DNA from: Chromobacterium alticapitis
GTDB taxonomy: Bacteria > Pseudomonadota > Gammaproteobacteria > Burkholderiales > Chromobacteriaceae
Reading direction: 5' to 3'
Assembly: GCF_002924365.1 (NCBI RefSeq)
Contig: NZ_PQWB01000026.1
Span: 1 to 64,000 of the forward strand
DNA length: 64,000 bases
In this document: piece by piece, positions 1-7,158 of the stretch
Position numbering within the stretch: position 1 is the first letter of the stretch
How the letters are laid out: the number at the start of each line of letters is the position of its first letter
The notes under the pieces: model-generated
Told to the model about the DNA's origin: nothing
Database searches by the model: none
Seen by the model: only the letters and a program-made list of their open reading frames with translations
Program-made: the position numbers and the translations under genes

Positions 1-101
1 CGGGGCAGTGGGAGCGCCGCTGCTACATCAGTTCGCGCAAGCTGAGCGCCGAAGCGTTGGCGCAAGCGGCGCGGGCGCATTGGGGCATCGAGAACCCCCT
101 G
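1..101 (+). pseudogene. ISAs1-family transposase remnant (C-terminal part)
   Basis: Reading from base 3, the frame gives a stretch with W-E-R, C-Y-I-S-S and finally H-W-G-I-E-N-P-L. This closely resembles the conserved C-terminal region of ISAs1-family (H-repeat) transposases. The similarity stops after base 101: the L-H-W-V-L-D-V continuation expected in the family is replaced by unrelated sequence. The piece is therefore a truncated remnant whose 5' part lies left of the window. It stays open in the same frame as the HU gene that starts at 291, so an automatic caller could fuse the two. The family assignment comes from motif recall only. Confidence 0.6.
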
Positions 102-203
102 GCCGGTCAAGCGCTCTCTCGACCAAGCAGAGGCCTCTGCAAGCGCTGTTTTCCCCGCCTCGCCCCCTTATCCGTATGCCCGAAGCGACATTGCAAAAGC
201 ATT

Positions 204-209
204 TATAAT
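204..209 (+). promoter_or_regulatory. Possible -10 element upstream of the HU gene
   Basis: A TATAAT hexamer sits about 80 bases before the HU start in an AT-rich patch. No good -35 is found at the usual spacing, so only the -10 is supported. Confidence 0.3.
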
Positions 210-290
210 CGTATCCTGCTTTTTCACCTTTATCAGCAAGGCAAAATCGCAGAAAATGGTGGTTTACACTCTTCGCGAAAGACGCACACC

Positions 291-563
291 ATGACCAAAG
301 CCGAACTGATTGCCATCCTCTCCGACAAGTCCGGCCTGAATAAGGCCGATGTACTGCGCGTGCTGGGCGCCTTCGACGAAGTTCTGCTGGATACCCTGGC
401 CGACAACGGCGAGCTGAGCATCATGGCGGGCAAGTTCAAGGTGAAGGAAAGCGCCGCCCGTACCGGCCGCAACCCCAAGACCGGCGAAACCATCCAGATT
501 CCGGCCAAGCGCAAAGTGGCCTTCGTCGCCAGCAAGCCGCTGAAGGACCGCATCGGCGGCTAA
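291..563 (+). CDS. HU family DNA-binding protein
   Basis: The 90-residue product has the size and fold pattern of HU/IHF nucleoid proteins. It has an N-terminal helical dimerisation half (M-T-K-A-E-L-I onward), then the beta-arm region with G-R-N-P-K-T-G-E at about residues 64-71, and a basic C-terminal end. HU dimers bend and compact DNA with little sequence specificity. The ATG at 291 is chosen because it gives the exact family length. The frame is open further upstream only because it runs into the transposase remnant. The gene stands alone and ends in a strong terminator. Whether it is the main HU or a paralogue cannot be told from this window. Confidence 0.9.
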   Translation: MTKAELIAILSDKSGLNKADVLRVLGAFDEVLLDTLADNGELSIMAGKFKVKESAARTGRNPKTGETIQIPAKRKVAFVASKPLKDRIGG

Positions 564-585
564 GCAGCGCCCTCGATCATGGAAA

Positions 586-616
586 ACGGGCCGCGTTTAT
601 GACGCGGCCCGTTTTT
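586..616. terminator. Bidirectional rho-independent terminator
   Basis: A perfect 10-bp inverted repeat (586-595 with 603-612, 7-base loop) is followed by a T run on the plus strand and a T run on the minus strand. It lies between the convergent HU and dehydrogenase genes and probably serves both. Confidence 0.85.
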
Positions 617-627
617 CTTGCTGTCCC

Positions 628-1494
628 TCAGTTCTGTTGCCAGATCAGTTTGGCGATCGCCGACGAATCCAATTCGCCGTCGCCCTGCGCCACCAGTTGA
701 TCGATCAAATGCATGGCGCGCTCCGCCGCCGGCAGGCTGATGCCCTGGTCACGCGCGGTATCGCTTACGATGTGCATGTCCTTGGCGTGCAGCTTGGCCT
801 TGAAGCCCGGCGCGTAATTGTCGTCTATCATCCGCTGGCCATGCACATCCAGCACGCGGCTCTGGGCGAAACCGCCCAGCAGCGCGGCGCGTACCGGCGC
901 GGGATCCACATCGCAGGCGCGGGCCAGTTTGACGATTTCCGCCACCGCAGCCACGCCTACCGCCACCGCGATCTGATTGCATGCCTTGGCCACTTGTCCG
1001 GCGCCGCTGGCGCCGATGTGAGTGATGGTCTGGCCCATGGCCTGCAAGGCCGGCCTGGCCTTCTCCAGCGCCTCGACCCGGCCGCCCGCCATGATGGTCA
1101 GCGTGCCGTTGACCGCGCCAATCTCGCCGCCCGACACTGGGCAATCCAGGAAGTCGACGCCCTTTTCCGCCAACGCAGCCGCGATGCGGCGCGCGCCGTT
1201 GGGCGCGATGGTGCTCATGTCCACGCACACCAAGCCGGGCTTCGCGCCATGGACCGCGCCACTCTCGCCCAATAACACCTGCTCGACATCCGCCGTATCG
1301 GAGACATTGCTCACCAGCACCTCAACCAGGCCCGCCAGCTCGGCCGGACTATCCGCCCACTCCGCCCCGGCGTCCAGCAAAGCTTGCGCGCTATCGCGGT
1401 TGCGGGCCCACACGCGAACCTGATGTCCCGCTTTCAATAAATTGAGGACGCAGGGCCGCCCCATGATGCCGAGTCCGATATAACCGATTCGCAT
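628..1494 (-). CDS. Beta-hydroxyacid dehydrogenase, probably tartronate semialdehyde reductase-like
   Basis: This 288-residue NAD(P)-dependent oxidoreductase belongs to the 3-hydroxyisobutyrate/beta-hydroxyacid dehydrogenase family. The N-terminus carries the Rossmann motif G-x-G-x-M-G (residues 7-12). The substrate-binding signature D-C-P-V-S-G-G-E lies near residue 118, and the conserved lysine region G-A-G-Q-V-A-K-A-C-N-Q near 168. The local wording (G-G-E-I-G-A, G-F-A-x-S-R-x-L-x-x-H-G) resembles 2-hydroxy-3-oxopropionate reductases (GarR/GlxR), which make D-glycerate. The ATG at 1494 has a GGAGAG ribosome site four bases upstream; a longer TTG start at 1506 is less likely. No glyoxylate-pathway neighbours are present, so the exact substrate is inferred. 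Confidence 0.75.
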   Translation of the reverse strand: MRIGYIGLGIMGRPCVLNLLKAGHQVRVWARNRDSAQALLDAGAEWADSPAELAGLVEVLVSNVSDTADVEQVLLGESGAVHGAKPGLVCVDMSTIAPNGARRIAAALAEKGVDFLDCPVSGGEIGAVNGTLTIMAGGRVEALEKARPALQAMGQTITHIGASGAGQVAKACNQIAVAVGVAAVAEIVKLARACDVDPAPVRAALLGGFAQSRVLDVHGQRMIDDNYAPGFKAKLHAKDMHIVSDTARDQGISLPAAERAMHLIDQLVAQGDGELDSSAIAKLIWQQN

Positions 1495-1563
1495 GCCACT
1501 CTCCAAGCGTGAGGTCGTAATCGGCAGAGCATAGGCGATTGCGCCCGGCGGCGCCAGCGGCGC

Positions 1564-1899
1564 TCAGGGATTGCTGACCGGCGAACGGCGCTCGATCGGG
1601 TTTTCGAACTCAGCCTGCGAGGCGCCTGCCTGATGCTCCAGGTAATAGACAAAAGCGAGGATTTCCGCGACAGCGCGGTAAAGTTCGGGAGGAATGTGCT
1701 TGTCCAAGTCCACCTGCATCAACAGGGAGACCAACTCCGGGGAATCATGCACGAATACGCCGGCATCCTGAGCGCACTCGATGATGCGCTGCGCGACCTG
1801 GCCATAACCCTTCGCCACCACCCGCGGCGACCGCTGGCCATCCTGATAGGATAGCGCCACCGCGGAGCGGCGCTTGTCGTCATTCTGCTGCTGGTTCAT
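1564..1899 (-). CDS. FhlB-like protein (homologue of the FlhB C-terminal domain)
   Basis: This 111-residue protein matches the cytoplasmic C-terminal domain of FlhB/YscU export-switch proteins: A-V-A-L-S-Y near the start, then V-A-K-G-Y-G and a D-x-D-K-x-I-P-P-E-L-Y pattern. It has no membrane part. The N-P-T-H self-cleavage motif of true FlhB is missing. Such stand-alone FhlB proteins are common in flagellar clusters and may partly substitute for the FlhB tail in export substrate switching. It starts 20 bases before the end of the FliK-like gene, which fits FliK-FlhB partnership and translational coupling. It is the last gene of the flagellar unit. Confidence 0.75.
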   Translation of the reverse strand: MNQQQNDDKRRSAVALSYQDGQRSPRVVAKGYGQVAQRIIECAQDAGVFVHDSPELVSLLMQVDLDKHIPPELYRAVAEILAFVYYLEHQAGASQAEFENPIERRSPVSNP

Positions 1900-2920
1900 T
1901 CTGATTCACCGCCAAGCCGGCCAAGGTCAGCCCAGCCGCCGCCATGCCGTCGCGCAAACGCGTCGCATGCTGGCGTATCAATTGTCCCGCATCGTCGTCC
2001 TCGGCCTTGAACGACACCTGCACCGACTGTCCCACCAAGCGCACGCGCACGCCCATCCCGCCCAAGGCCGGCAAGTTCAGCGACAAACTGGTGCTCCATA
2101 CAGGAATGTCCTCGCTGCCGTCGCCTTTTCGCTCATTCTCCATCGGCTCCCGCTGGATTTCCATCTGCATCGGCTGTCCCGGCCAAGCCAAGCCCTGCAG
2201 TTGCACATTCCGTTGCTCCAATCCATCGAGCTGCCGCTGCACCAGATGTCCTAGCTCCTGCAACTGAGGCTTGGCCGCCGCGCTCTTCTGCCCATCGTCC
2301 AGTGCCTGCATCGACAACGTGAGCTTGGCCTGCGGCTCCTGCTTCAGTTGCTCCAGCGCGTGCAGGCCATTGCTGAAATCCTTGAGATGCGACTCGTAAA
2401 ACAGTCCGCTCTGCTTCACGTCCTGCTGCAGTTGCTTGGCTAACTGCTCCGGCTTCTGGGCACCAGCATCCAGTTGCAGCGTCTTGCCAGAATTGACCGC
2501 GGCGTTGGAGTCTCCGGCATTGAGCAGCGTGGTCAGATAACGCGACGCCACGCTCAGTTTGACCGCAACCGAGCCGTCCTGCGGCAAGGATGCTTCCTTG
2601 CCGCCCTCCTGCATGGCGAAAGTCAGCGCCGGGGACAGCGATACCACTTTGAGATTCAGGGTATCGCCGGAAGGATTGGCGCCCGGAGGCAGACTCAACG
2701 TGAACAGCGCGTTCTTGATTAGCACCGCCAGCTGATTATTACCCAGTTGATCCGCCACCTTGGCCGTGAGCAGCTCGCCCACCATCAGCGACGGCAAGCT
2801 GTCAGGTTGGCTGAGCGCCTGCAGCAACCGGCTGCCATCCACAGAGGTCCGCAGCTGGTTCAGTGTTGGCGACGAACCCTGCGTCGAGGTGGAAATGGCG
2901 TTGGGTAAGGATGGAATCAT
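1880..2920 (-). CDS. FliK-like flagellar hook-length control protein
   Basis: The product is 346 residues. The first two thirds are low-complexity, Q/S/A-rich and probably extended. The last 100 residues resemble the FliK C-terminal (Flg_hook) domain, with a globular L-x-L-P-x-L-G-G-M-G-V-R-V stretch and a final amphipathic helix. FliK measures hook length and triggers the change to late substrates through FlhB. It overlaps the DUF2802 gene by four bases (ATGA) and the FhlB-like gene by 20 bases. The protein is on the short side for FliK. It lies in a late (filament) gene cluster, so it could be an accessory FliK paralogue with the main fliK elsewhere. Confidence 0.7.
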   Translation of the reverse strand: MIPSLPNAISTSTQGSSPTLNQLRTSVDGSRLLQALSQPDSLPSLMVGELLTAKVADQLGNNQLAVLIKNALFTLSLPPGANPSGDTLNLKVVSLSPALTFAMQEGGKEASLPQDGSVAVKLSVASRYLTTLLNAGDSNAAVNSGKTLQLDAGAQKPEQLAKQLQQDVKQSGLFYESHLKDFSNGLHALEQLKQEPQAKLTLSMQALDDGQKSAAAKPQLQELGHLVQRQLDGLEQRNVQLQGLAWPGQPMQMEIQREPMENERKGDGSEDIPVWSTSLSLNLPALGGMGVRVRLVGQSVQVSFKAEDDDAGQLIRQHATRLRDGMAAAGLTLAGLAVNQNEPAAE

Positions 2921-3270
2921 GAGGTGGGACTATTACGGTAAAGCGATACGATCAACTCCGCCTCGCTGCGAGAAATACCGCAACGCGAAGCCACTTCGGA
3001 AGCGGTCAGGCCCTGACGTATCATTTCTATCGCCTGATTATATGGACTCAACCCGGCGTCTCCGCTTGCCTGCTGTTCAAACTTGGACTGCAGCCTGACC
3101 ACATCGCGCTGCAAGGCACTGATTTGTTGTTGCTGCTGATCCAGATATAGAGAGCTGATACTGTCTCGCTTGCTTTCCAGCCGCCGCAACCTGCCATAAA
3201 GATAAGCGACGGCCCCTGCCAGCGCGAGCCACAGCACGACCATCAGATATGGAAAGAAGGCGCCGGTCAT
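2917..3270 (-). CDS. DUF2802 flagellar-cluster membrane protein
   Basis: This 117-residue protein has one N-terminal membrane helix (about residues 6-24), then a basic stretch and a Q-rich coiled coil. Its C-terminus has the DUF2802 pattern Y-N-Q-A-I-E-M-I-R-Q-G-L-T-A-x-E-V-A-x-x-C-G-I-S-R-x-E-A-E-L-I, which looks like a small helix-turn-helix. DUF2802 proteins are often encoded in flagellar or chemotaxis clusters; no biochemical role is known to me. An AGGAGGGG ribosome site precedes the ATG. It is the first gene of a tightly overlapping trio with the FliK-like and FhlB-like genes. Confidence 0.7.
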   Translation of the reverse strand: MTGAFFPYLMVVLWLALAGAVAYLYGRLRRLESKRDSISSLYLDQQQQQISALQRDVVRLQSKFEQQASGDAGLSPYNQAIEMIRQGLTASEVASRCGISRSEAELIVSLYRNSPTS

Positions 3271-3397
3271 GGGGAATCCCCTCCTGGGTGAGCATCCACA
3301 TTGACTTTAAGTGTATGGCGAAAAGCAGCGCAACCCAAGTCGAAACCGCTTCCCGCTCAACGACACGCCATGGCCCGGCTTACGAAGCGGGCCCGCC

Positions 3398-3736
3398 TCA
3401 TCCCTTGTATCGACGATTGAGCTTGGCGCTATGACTCAACGCCTTCAGCTCATCCTTGACGTGCTCAGCCCACTCGGCGACCAGTTGCTGAATCTCCTCG
3501 CGTGAGGCCAGCACGCGCCTGAGAGCCGATCTATGCTCCGGACTCAGTTGATCACGCCCCTCTGCCTCCAGCCGCCGCAACAACAAGCCAGTGCGCTCTT
3601 CATTGCTTGTCAGCAATTCATAGAAGCGCGAGCTCTCTCTGTCGCAGGCGGCTTGCCGCAGCGGCCCAACAGCAGACTCCAACTCACGAATCAGATCGGC
3701 CAACTCCAAGGGTTTGGTATCGAATGCTGGTCCCAT
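3398..3736 (-). CDS. fliT: FliT-like flagellar export chaperone
   Basis: This small helical protein of 112 residues is rich in E, L and R and has no membrane segment or signal peptide. Its position directly after fliS (seven bases) in the order fliC-flaG-fliD-fliS-fliT is the classical place of FliT. FliT is the cytosolic chaperone of the cap protein FliD; in enterobacteria it also restrains FlhDC. FliT sequences diverge strongly, so the call rests mostly on size, helical character and synteny. Confidence 0.65.
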   Translation of the reverse strand: MGPAFDTKPLELADLIRELESAVGPLRQAACDRESSRFYELLTSNEERTGLLLRRLEAEGRDQLSPEHRSALRRVLASREEIQQLVAEWAEHVKDELKALSHSAKLNRRYKG

Positions 3737-3743
3737 CGCGGAA

Positions 3744-4184
3744 TCAGCCTCCAGAAGAGCCAGCGCTCGCCCCAGCTTGAGCCGCCGCCAAATCGCGATC
3801 CACCTGCTGCCACGCCGGCAATATCGTTTCCATCAGGCCTTTCACTTCAGACAAAATTTCTTTGTCATTCTTCAGGCTGGCCTGAGCCAAACGCATCTTC
3901 ATATAGATGTACAGATCATTCAAATTGACCGCCGCCTCGGAGCCTTGCCCCAGATCCAAGGCAATGCGCAATCCTTCCAGGATATCCACCGCCTTGGAAA
4001 TCATGCGTGCCTTCTCATCGAAACGACCGGCGTCAATGGCTATGCTGGCGGAGATGACGGCCTTGATCACCCCTTCATAGAGCATCACGACGATACCAAT
4101 CGGACTCGCGCCATACACTGCCGCCTTCAAGGCGTCATTGGCATAGGCCTGATTGAACTGCTTGAGCATTCGTGAATTCAGCAT
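3744..4184 (-). CDS. fliS: Flagellar export chaperone FliS
   Basis: The 146-residue product has the FliS pattern: a short N-terminus with Q-A-Y, then P-x-x-I-V-V-M-L-Y-E-G near residues 28-38, D-I-L-E-G-L-R in the middle, and L-Y-x-Y-M-x-x-R-L-A-Q-A. FliS binds the C-terminal helices of flagellin in the cytoplasm, prevents premature polymerisation and delivers flagellin to the export gate. The tail after about residue 130 is A/G/S-rich and longer than usual. It lies between fliD and fliT in one transcription direction. Confidence 0.93.
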   Translation of the reverse strand: MLNSRMLKQFNQAYANDALKAAVYGASPIGIVVMLYEGVIKAVISASIAIDAGRFDEKARMISKAVDILEGLRIALDLGQGSEAAVNLNDLYIYMKMRLAQASLKNDKEILSEVKGLMETILPAWQQVDRDLAAAQAGASAGSSGG

Positions 4185-4236
4185 GTGTCACCATCTTTTT
4201 TTAACCGCGAGGCGATCAGAACCGCCGTCTATCAAT

Positions 4237-5598
4237 TTACCTGGAAATCAGGTTGAACAAGCTGCTGGAGCCGGACTGCATCTGCGCCAGGGTGGAGTTC
4301 AAGCGAGTATATTGCTGCAGCAGCATTGACTGCTTGGTGTCCAAACGAGACTGCAAAGAGTTTTGCACCTGCTTTTCCGTGCTGACCCTAGACTGGATCG
4401 AAGTCTTGCTGGTCTCGATCACATCGCCAGGCCCCAGCATAGCATTGATTGTCTTGTTGAAGCGTTGAGCAAAACCGGTGTTGGCGGGGTTGCCGAACAA
4501 GTTGCTGACTGCCTGCTTGTCCTTTTTCAGAGCGTCATTGAAGGCGTTTTGATCCAGCTTCAACGAACCGTCCTTCTGCAACGCGATGCCGGCCTGCGAC
4601 AGGAAGGCATAGGAGTTGACCGGATCCGCACCTTCAACGCCTACCGACAGCACCTGCTGCAATCGAGTTTGGATGTCCAGAATCGAGGCATTGCCCTTCA
4701 TCGTTCCAGTCCGCGCAGTCTTCACTTCGTTGATCACCTGATTGTAGGCATCCACGAAAGTTTGCAGGTTCTTGGCTACTCCCGCGCTGTCAGGCGACAT
4801 CGACACGGTGAAATCGCCCTTCTTGTACAAATCGAGCTCCGCGCCGGGAATGGCAGTGGATACTTTATTGCTGGATGCGGTCAAGGCTACGCCGTTCACG
4901 CTCAGGATGGCGTTCTTGGCGCTTTGCGACTCGCCAGCCGCCGTCACGCTTTGCGATAGGCCGGCCAAAGTGGAGCCGCTGGTCGTGCCCGAATCCGTGC
5001 CGCCACCGGTGATGGTGAACTGATTGTCAGTTCCCGAATTCGACGAAGCCAGCACTAGCTTGTATTGCTGGCCATTCTGTACCACTGACGCGTTCACGCC
5101 TACGCCGGCAGCATTGATCTTGTCGCTAATGCTTTGCAGGGAAACGATATCGCCTGGCTTAGACTGCAGATTGACAGTTTGCGCCTTGCCATTGATCTGG
5201 AAGGTCAATTGGTTAGGCGCGCCGGCAATGGCAGCCTTCGAATCGGTAATGGCCTGCCCGCCCACCTGATCGAAAACTAGCTGCCGATTCGTCGCCAGGC
5301 TCGAGACCGACACCTGATAAGTACCGGCCATGCCGCCACTGCTGGTTGTAACCGCGCCCATCGAACTATCGCTGACCGAGGCCTTGAACACCTGCAGGAA
5401 ACTGCCTGAGGCCAATTGCGACATTGAGGTTTGCAACGAGGACAAGGCCGAACTCAACTTGCCCATGGTACTCAACTGCGTGTTGTATTGATCCAGCTTT
5501 TTCTGGCTGGCATCCATAGGCTGACGCTCGATCTGCATCAGTTGACTGACGATACCCTGTACATCCAATGCGCCCACGGTGGCGGAAATGGAGGCCAT
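4237..5598 (-). CDS. fliD: Flagellar filament cap protein FliD
   Basis: This 453-residue hook-associated protein 2 has the FliD N-terminal domain (V-G-A-L-D-V-Q-G-I-V-S-Q-L-M near the start) and the C-terminal FliD_C domain with coiled-coil ends (K-Q-V-Q-N-S-L-Q-S-R-L at about 405-415). The central part is rich in S, G, T and Q, the usual exposed region. FliD forms the cap at the filament tip under which flagellin subunits fold. The gene sits between flaG and fliS, and its likely chaperone FliT is two genes downstream. Confidence 0.95.
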   Translation of the reverse strand: MASISATVGALDVQGIVSQLMQIERQPMDASQKKLDQYNTQLSTMGKLSSALSSLQTSMSQLASGSFLQVFKASVSDSSMGAVTTSSGGMAGTYQVSVSSLATNRQLVFDQVGGQAITDSKAAIAGAPNQLTFQINGKAQTVNLQSKPGDIVSLQSISDKINAAGVGVNASVVQNGQQYKLVLASSNSGTDNQFTITGGGTDSGTTSGSTLAGLSQSVTAAGESQSAKNAILSVNGVALTASSNKVSTAIPGAELDLYKKGDFTVSMSPDSAGVAKNLQTFVDAYNQVINEVKTARTGTMKGNASILDIQTRLQQVLSVGVEGADPVNSYAFLSQAGIALQKDGSLKLDQNAFNDALKKDKQAVSNLFGNPANTGFAQRFNKTINAMLGPGDVIETSKTSIQSRVSTEKQVQNSLQSRLDTKQSMLLQQYTRLNSTLAQMQSGSSSLFNLISR

Positions 5599-5642
5599 GT
5601 TATCTCCATGATTTTTATTCTCTGCGCCAGGACAGGTCTAAA

Positions 5643-6065
5643 TCAGGCTTTGTCCTTCAGCAGCAGGCCCTTGAAGTCGCCGATCGCTTTGGCGATGCGT
5701 AGCGCCTCCTCGGATGGGATTTGACGAATCACCTTATTGTTTTCCTTGTCTACGACCTTGACCACCGTTGTATCGGTGTCCTTGTCGACGGAAAACTGCA
5801 AGGAGCTATTGTATACCGATGCCGCATTGTTCAGCTGGGATACAGATTCCTGCAATTGCTTGGGATCAGTTCTTTGCTTAAGCACATCGGCCTGGTTCTG
5901 TTGCTGCTGGCTCTGCCCAGCCGCAGTCACAGCCTGCGAGGAATCAGCCAACACCGGCTGAGCCTGATCGCCGTTCGATGCCTGCGCCAGCTCAGTCAAT
6001 TGTTGGCGCTGTACCGAGGCGCTCGTCGTCGGAATCGATGGCGACAGGATGGATGGAATTTGCAT
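5643..6065 (-). CDS. flaG: FlaG-family flagellar protein
   Basis: This 140-residue protein has a Q/S-rich N-terminal half. Its C-terminal half carries the FlaG pattern: L-Q-F-S-V-D-K-D-T-D-T-T-V-V-K-V-V-D, then V-I-R-Q-I-P-S-E-E-A-L-R-I-A. FlaG affects filament length in several polar flagellates, but its mechanism is not settled. The ATG at 6065 is preferred because GAGGAG lies seven bases upstream; a GTG at 6071 is the alternative. It lies between fliC and fliD, as in Pseudomonas and Vibrio clusters. Confidence 0.88.
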   Translation of the reverse strand: MQIPSILSPSIPTTSASVQRQQLTELAQASNGDQAQPVLADSSQAVTAAGQSQQQQNQADVLKQRTDPKQLQESVSQLNNAASVYNSSLQFSVDKDTDTTVVKVVDKENNKVIRQIPSEEALRIAKAIGDFKGLLLKDKA

Positions 6066-6084
6066 GATCACGCTCCTCGTGCCC

Positions 6085-6112
6085 GCAGCTCCGGTTGCCC
6101 AACCGGAGCTGC
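6085..6112 (-). other. Perfect 12-bp hairpin between fliC and flaG
   Basis: Bases 85-96 and 101-112 of this stretch are exact reverse complements with a 4-base loop. In the direction of transcription no T run follows, so it is not a classical terminator. It could cap the 3' end of an abundant fliC message or reduce read-through into flaG. Confidence 0.6.
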
Positions 6113-6138
6113 AGACTGGCTTACCATCAATTTATAAC

Positions 6139-6990
6139 TTATTGCAGCAGCGTCAGCGCAGACTGAGGCAGGCTGTTCGCTTGCTTCAGAATGGAGGAAC
6201 CGGCTTGTTGCAGAATCTGGTTCTTGGTCAGGTTAGCGGTTTCCGAGGCGAAGTCAACGTCCACGATACGGCTGTTGGCTGCGCTCAGGTTCTGCACATA
6301 GTTCTGCAGGTTGCTCACCACGGCGTCGAAGCGGTTCTGCACCGAACCCCAGGTGGAACGCACGGTGGAAACCGTTGCGATGTCCTTGTCCAGCGAGCTC
6401 AGAATGGCAGACGCGCCGCTCTGCGAGGTGATGTTGATCGTACCAGTCGCAGTCAAAGAAGAGGCGTATGCGCACAGCACGTTGTTACCGCTGGACAAGT
6501 CGGTAGCGGTCACCGCCACCTGGTTGTCGGTACTACCGGACGAACCCACCTGGAAGGATAGCGCGGAACCGCCGGACAACAGCGAAGTGCCGTTGAACTG
6601 GGTGGTCTGCACGATACGCGAAATTTCCTGGGTCAGTTGGTCCACTTCGTTCTGCAGCTGCGAACGGTTAGTGTTGCTGACGGAGCCGTTAGAGGCCTGC
6701 ACCGCGATTTCGCGGATACGCTGCAGGTTGTTGGCGATGGAGCCCAGCGCGCCTTCAGCGGTCTGGCCTACCGAGATGCCGTCGTTGGCGTTCTTGATCG
6801 CCTGGTTGTTGCCGCGGATGGCGGAAGTCAGGGTCTGGGAAATCGCCAGACCGGCGGCGTCATCCTTGGCGCTGTTTACGCGCAGGCCGGAAGACAGGCG
6901 TTGCAGCGATTGTTGCAGAGAGTTCTGCGAGTTGTTCAGATTGATCTGCGCGCCGAGCGAGGCAACGTTGGTGTTGACGGTAATAGCCAT
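6139..6990 (-). CDS. fliC: Flagellin
   Basis: The 283-residue flagellin has the conserved N-terminal D0/D1 domain (M-A-I-T-V-N-T-N, then [18 protein letters not shown]) and C-terminal D1/D0 helices ending S-A-L-T-L-L-Q. The segment Q-R-I-R-E-I-A-V-Q at residues 90-98 matches the region recognised by TLR5 in other flagellins. The central domain (about 140-195) is short and S/T/G-rich, suitable for O-glycosylation. It contains a cysteine at residue 173, which is unusual for a flagellin. An AGGAG ribosome site precedes the ATG, and the promoter is of sigma-28 type. Two giant glycosyltransferase genes lie immediately upstream. Confidence 0.96.
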   Translation of the reverse strand: MAITVNTNVASLGAQINLNNSQNSLQQSLQRLSSGLRVNSAKDDAAGLAISQTLTSAIRGNNQAIKNANDGISVGQTAEGALGSIANNLQRIREIAVQASNGSVSNTNRSQLQNEVDQLTQEISRIVQTTQFNGTSLLSGGSALSFQVGSSGSTDNQVAVTATDLSSGNNVLCAYASSLTATGTINITSQSGASAILSSLDKDIATVSTVRSTWGSVQNRFDAVVSNLQNYVQNLSAANSRIVDVDFASETANLTKNQILQQAGSSILKQANSLPQSALTLLQ

Positions 6991-7040
6991 GATGAATCTC
7001 CTGATACGCTTAAGTGGGCAAAGAGACTTGCTTACTCAAT

Positions 7041-7067
7041 TTATCGGCGGCGGTCCTTCGAACTTTA
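7041..7067 (-). promoter_or_regulatory. Sigma-28 (FliA) promoter of fliC
   Basis: Read on the minus strand, this is TAAA, exactly 15 bases, then GCCGATAA. That is the full consensus of the FliA promoter, placed about 50 bases upstream of the flagellin start. Confidence 0.92.
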
Positions 7068-7158
7068 GGAACAAAAACATTTTTCCGCATCTGATGAGTC
7101 AGGCCGCCGCCGGGCGCCGCGCTCCGAGCGGCTGCCCACGCAGACCGATGCCGCGTCT

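Noticed and set aside
191-209. TTGCAA and TATAAT upstream of HU as a full promoter
   Set aside because: The spacing is only seven bases, so the pair cannot be a -35/-10 set; only the -10 is kept.
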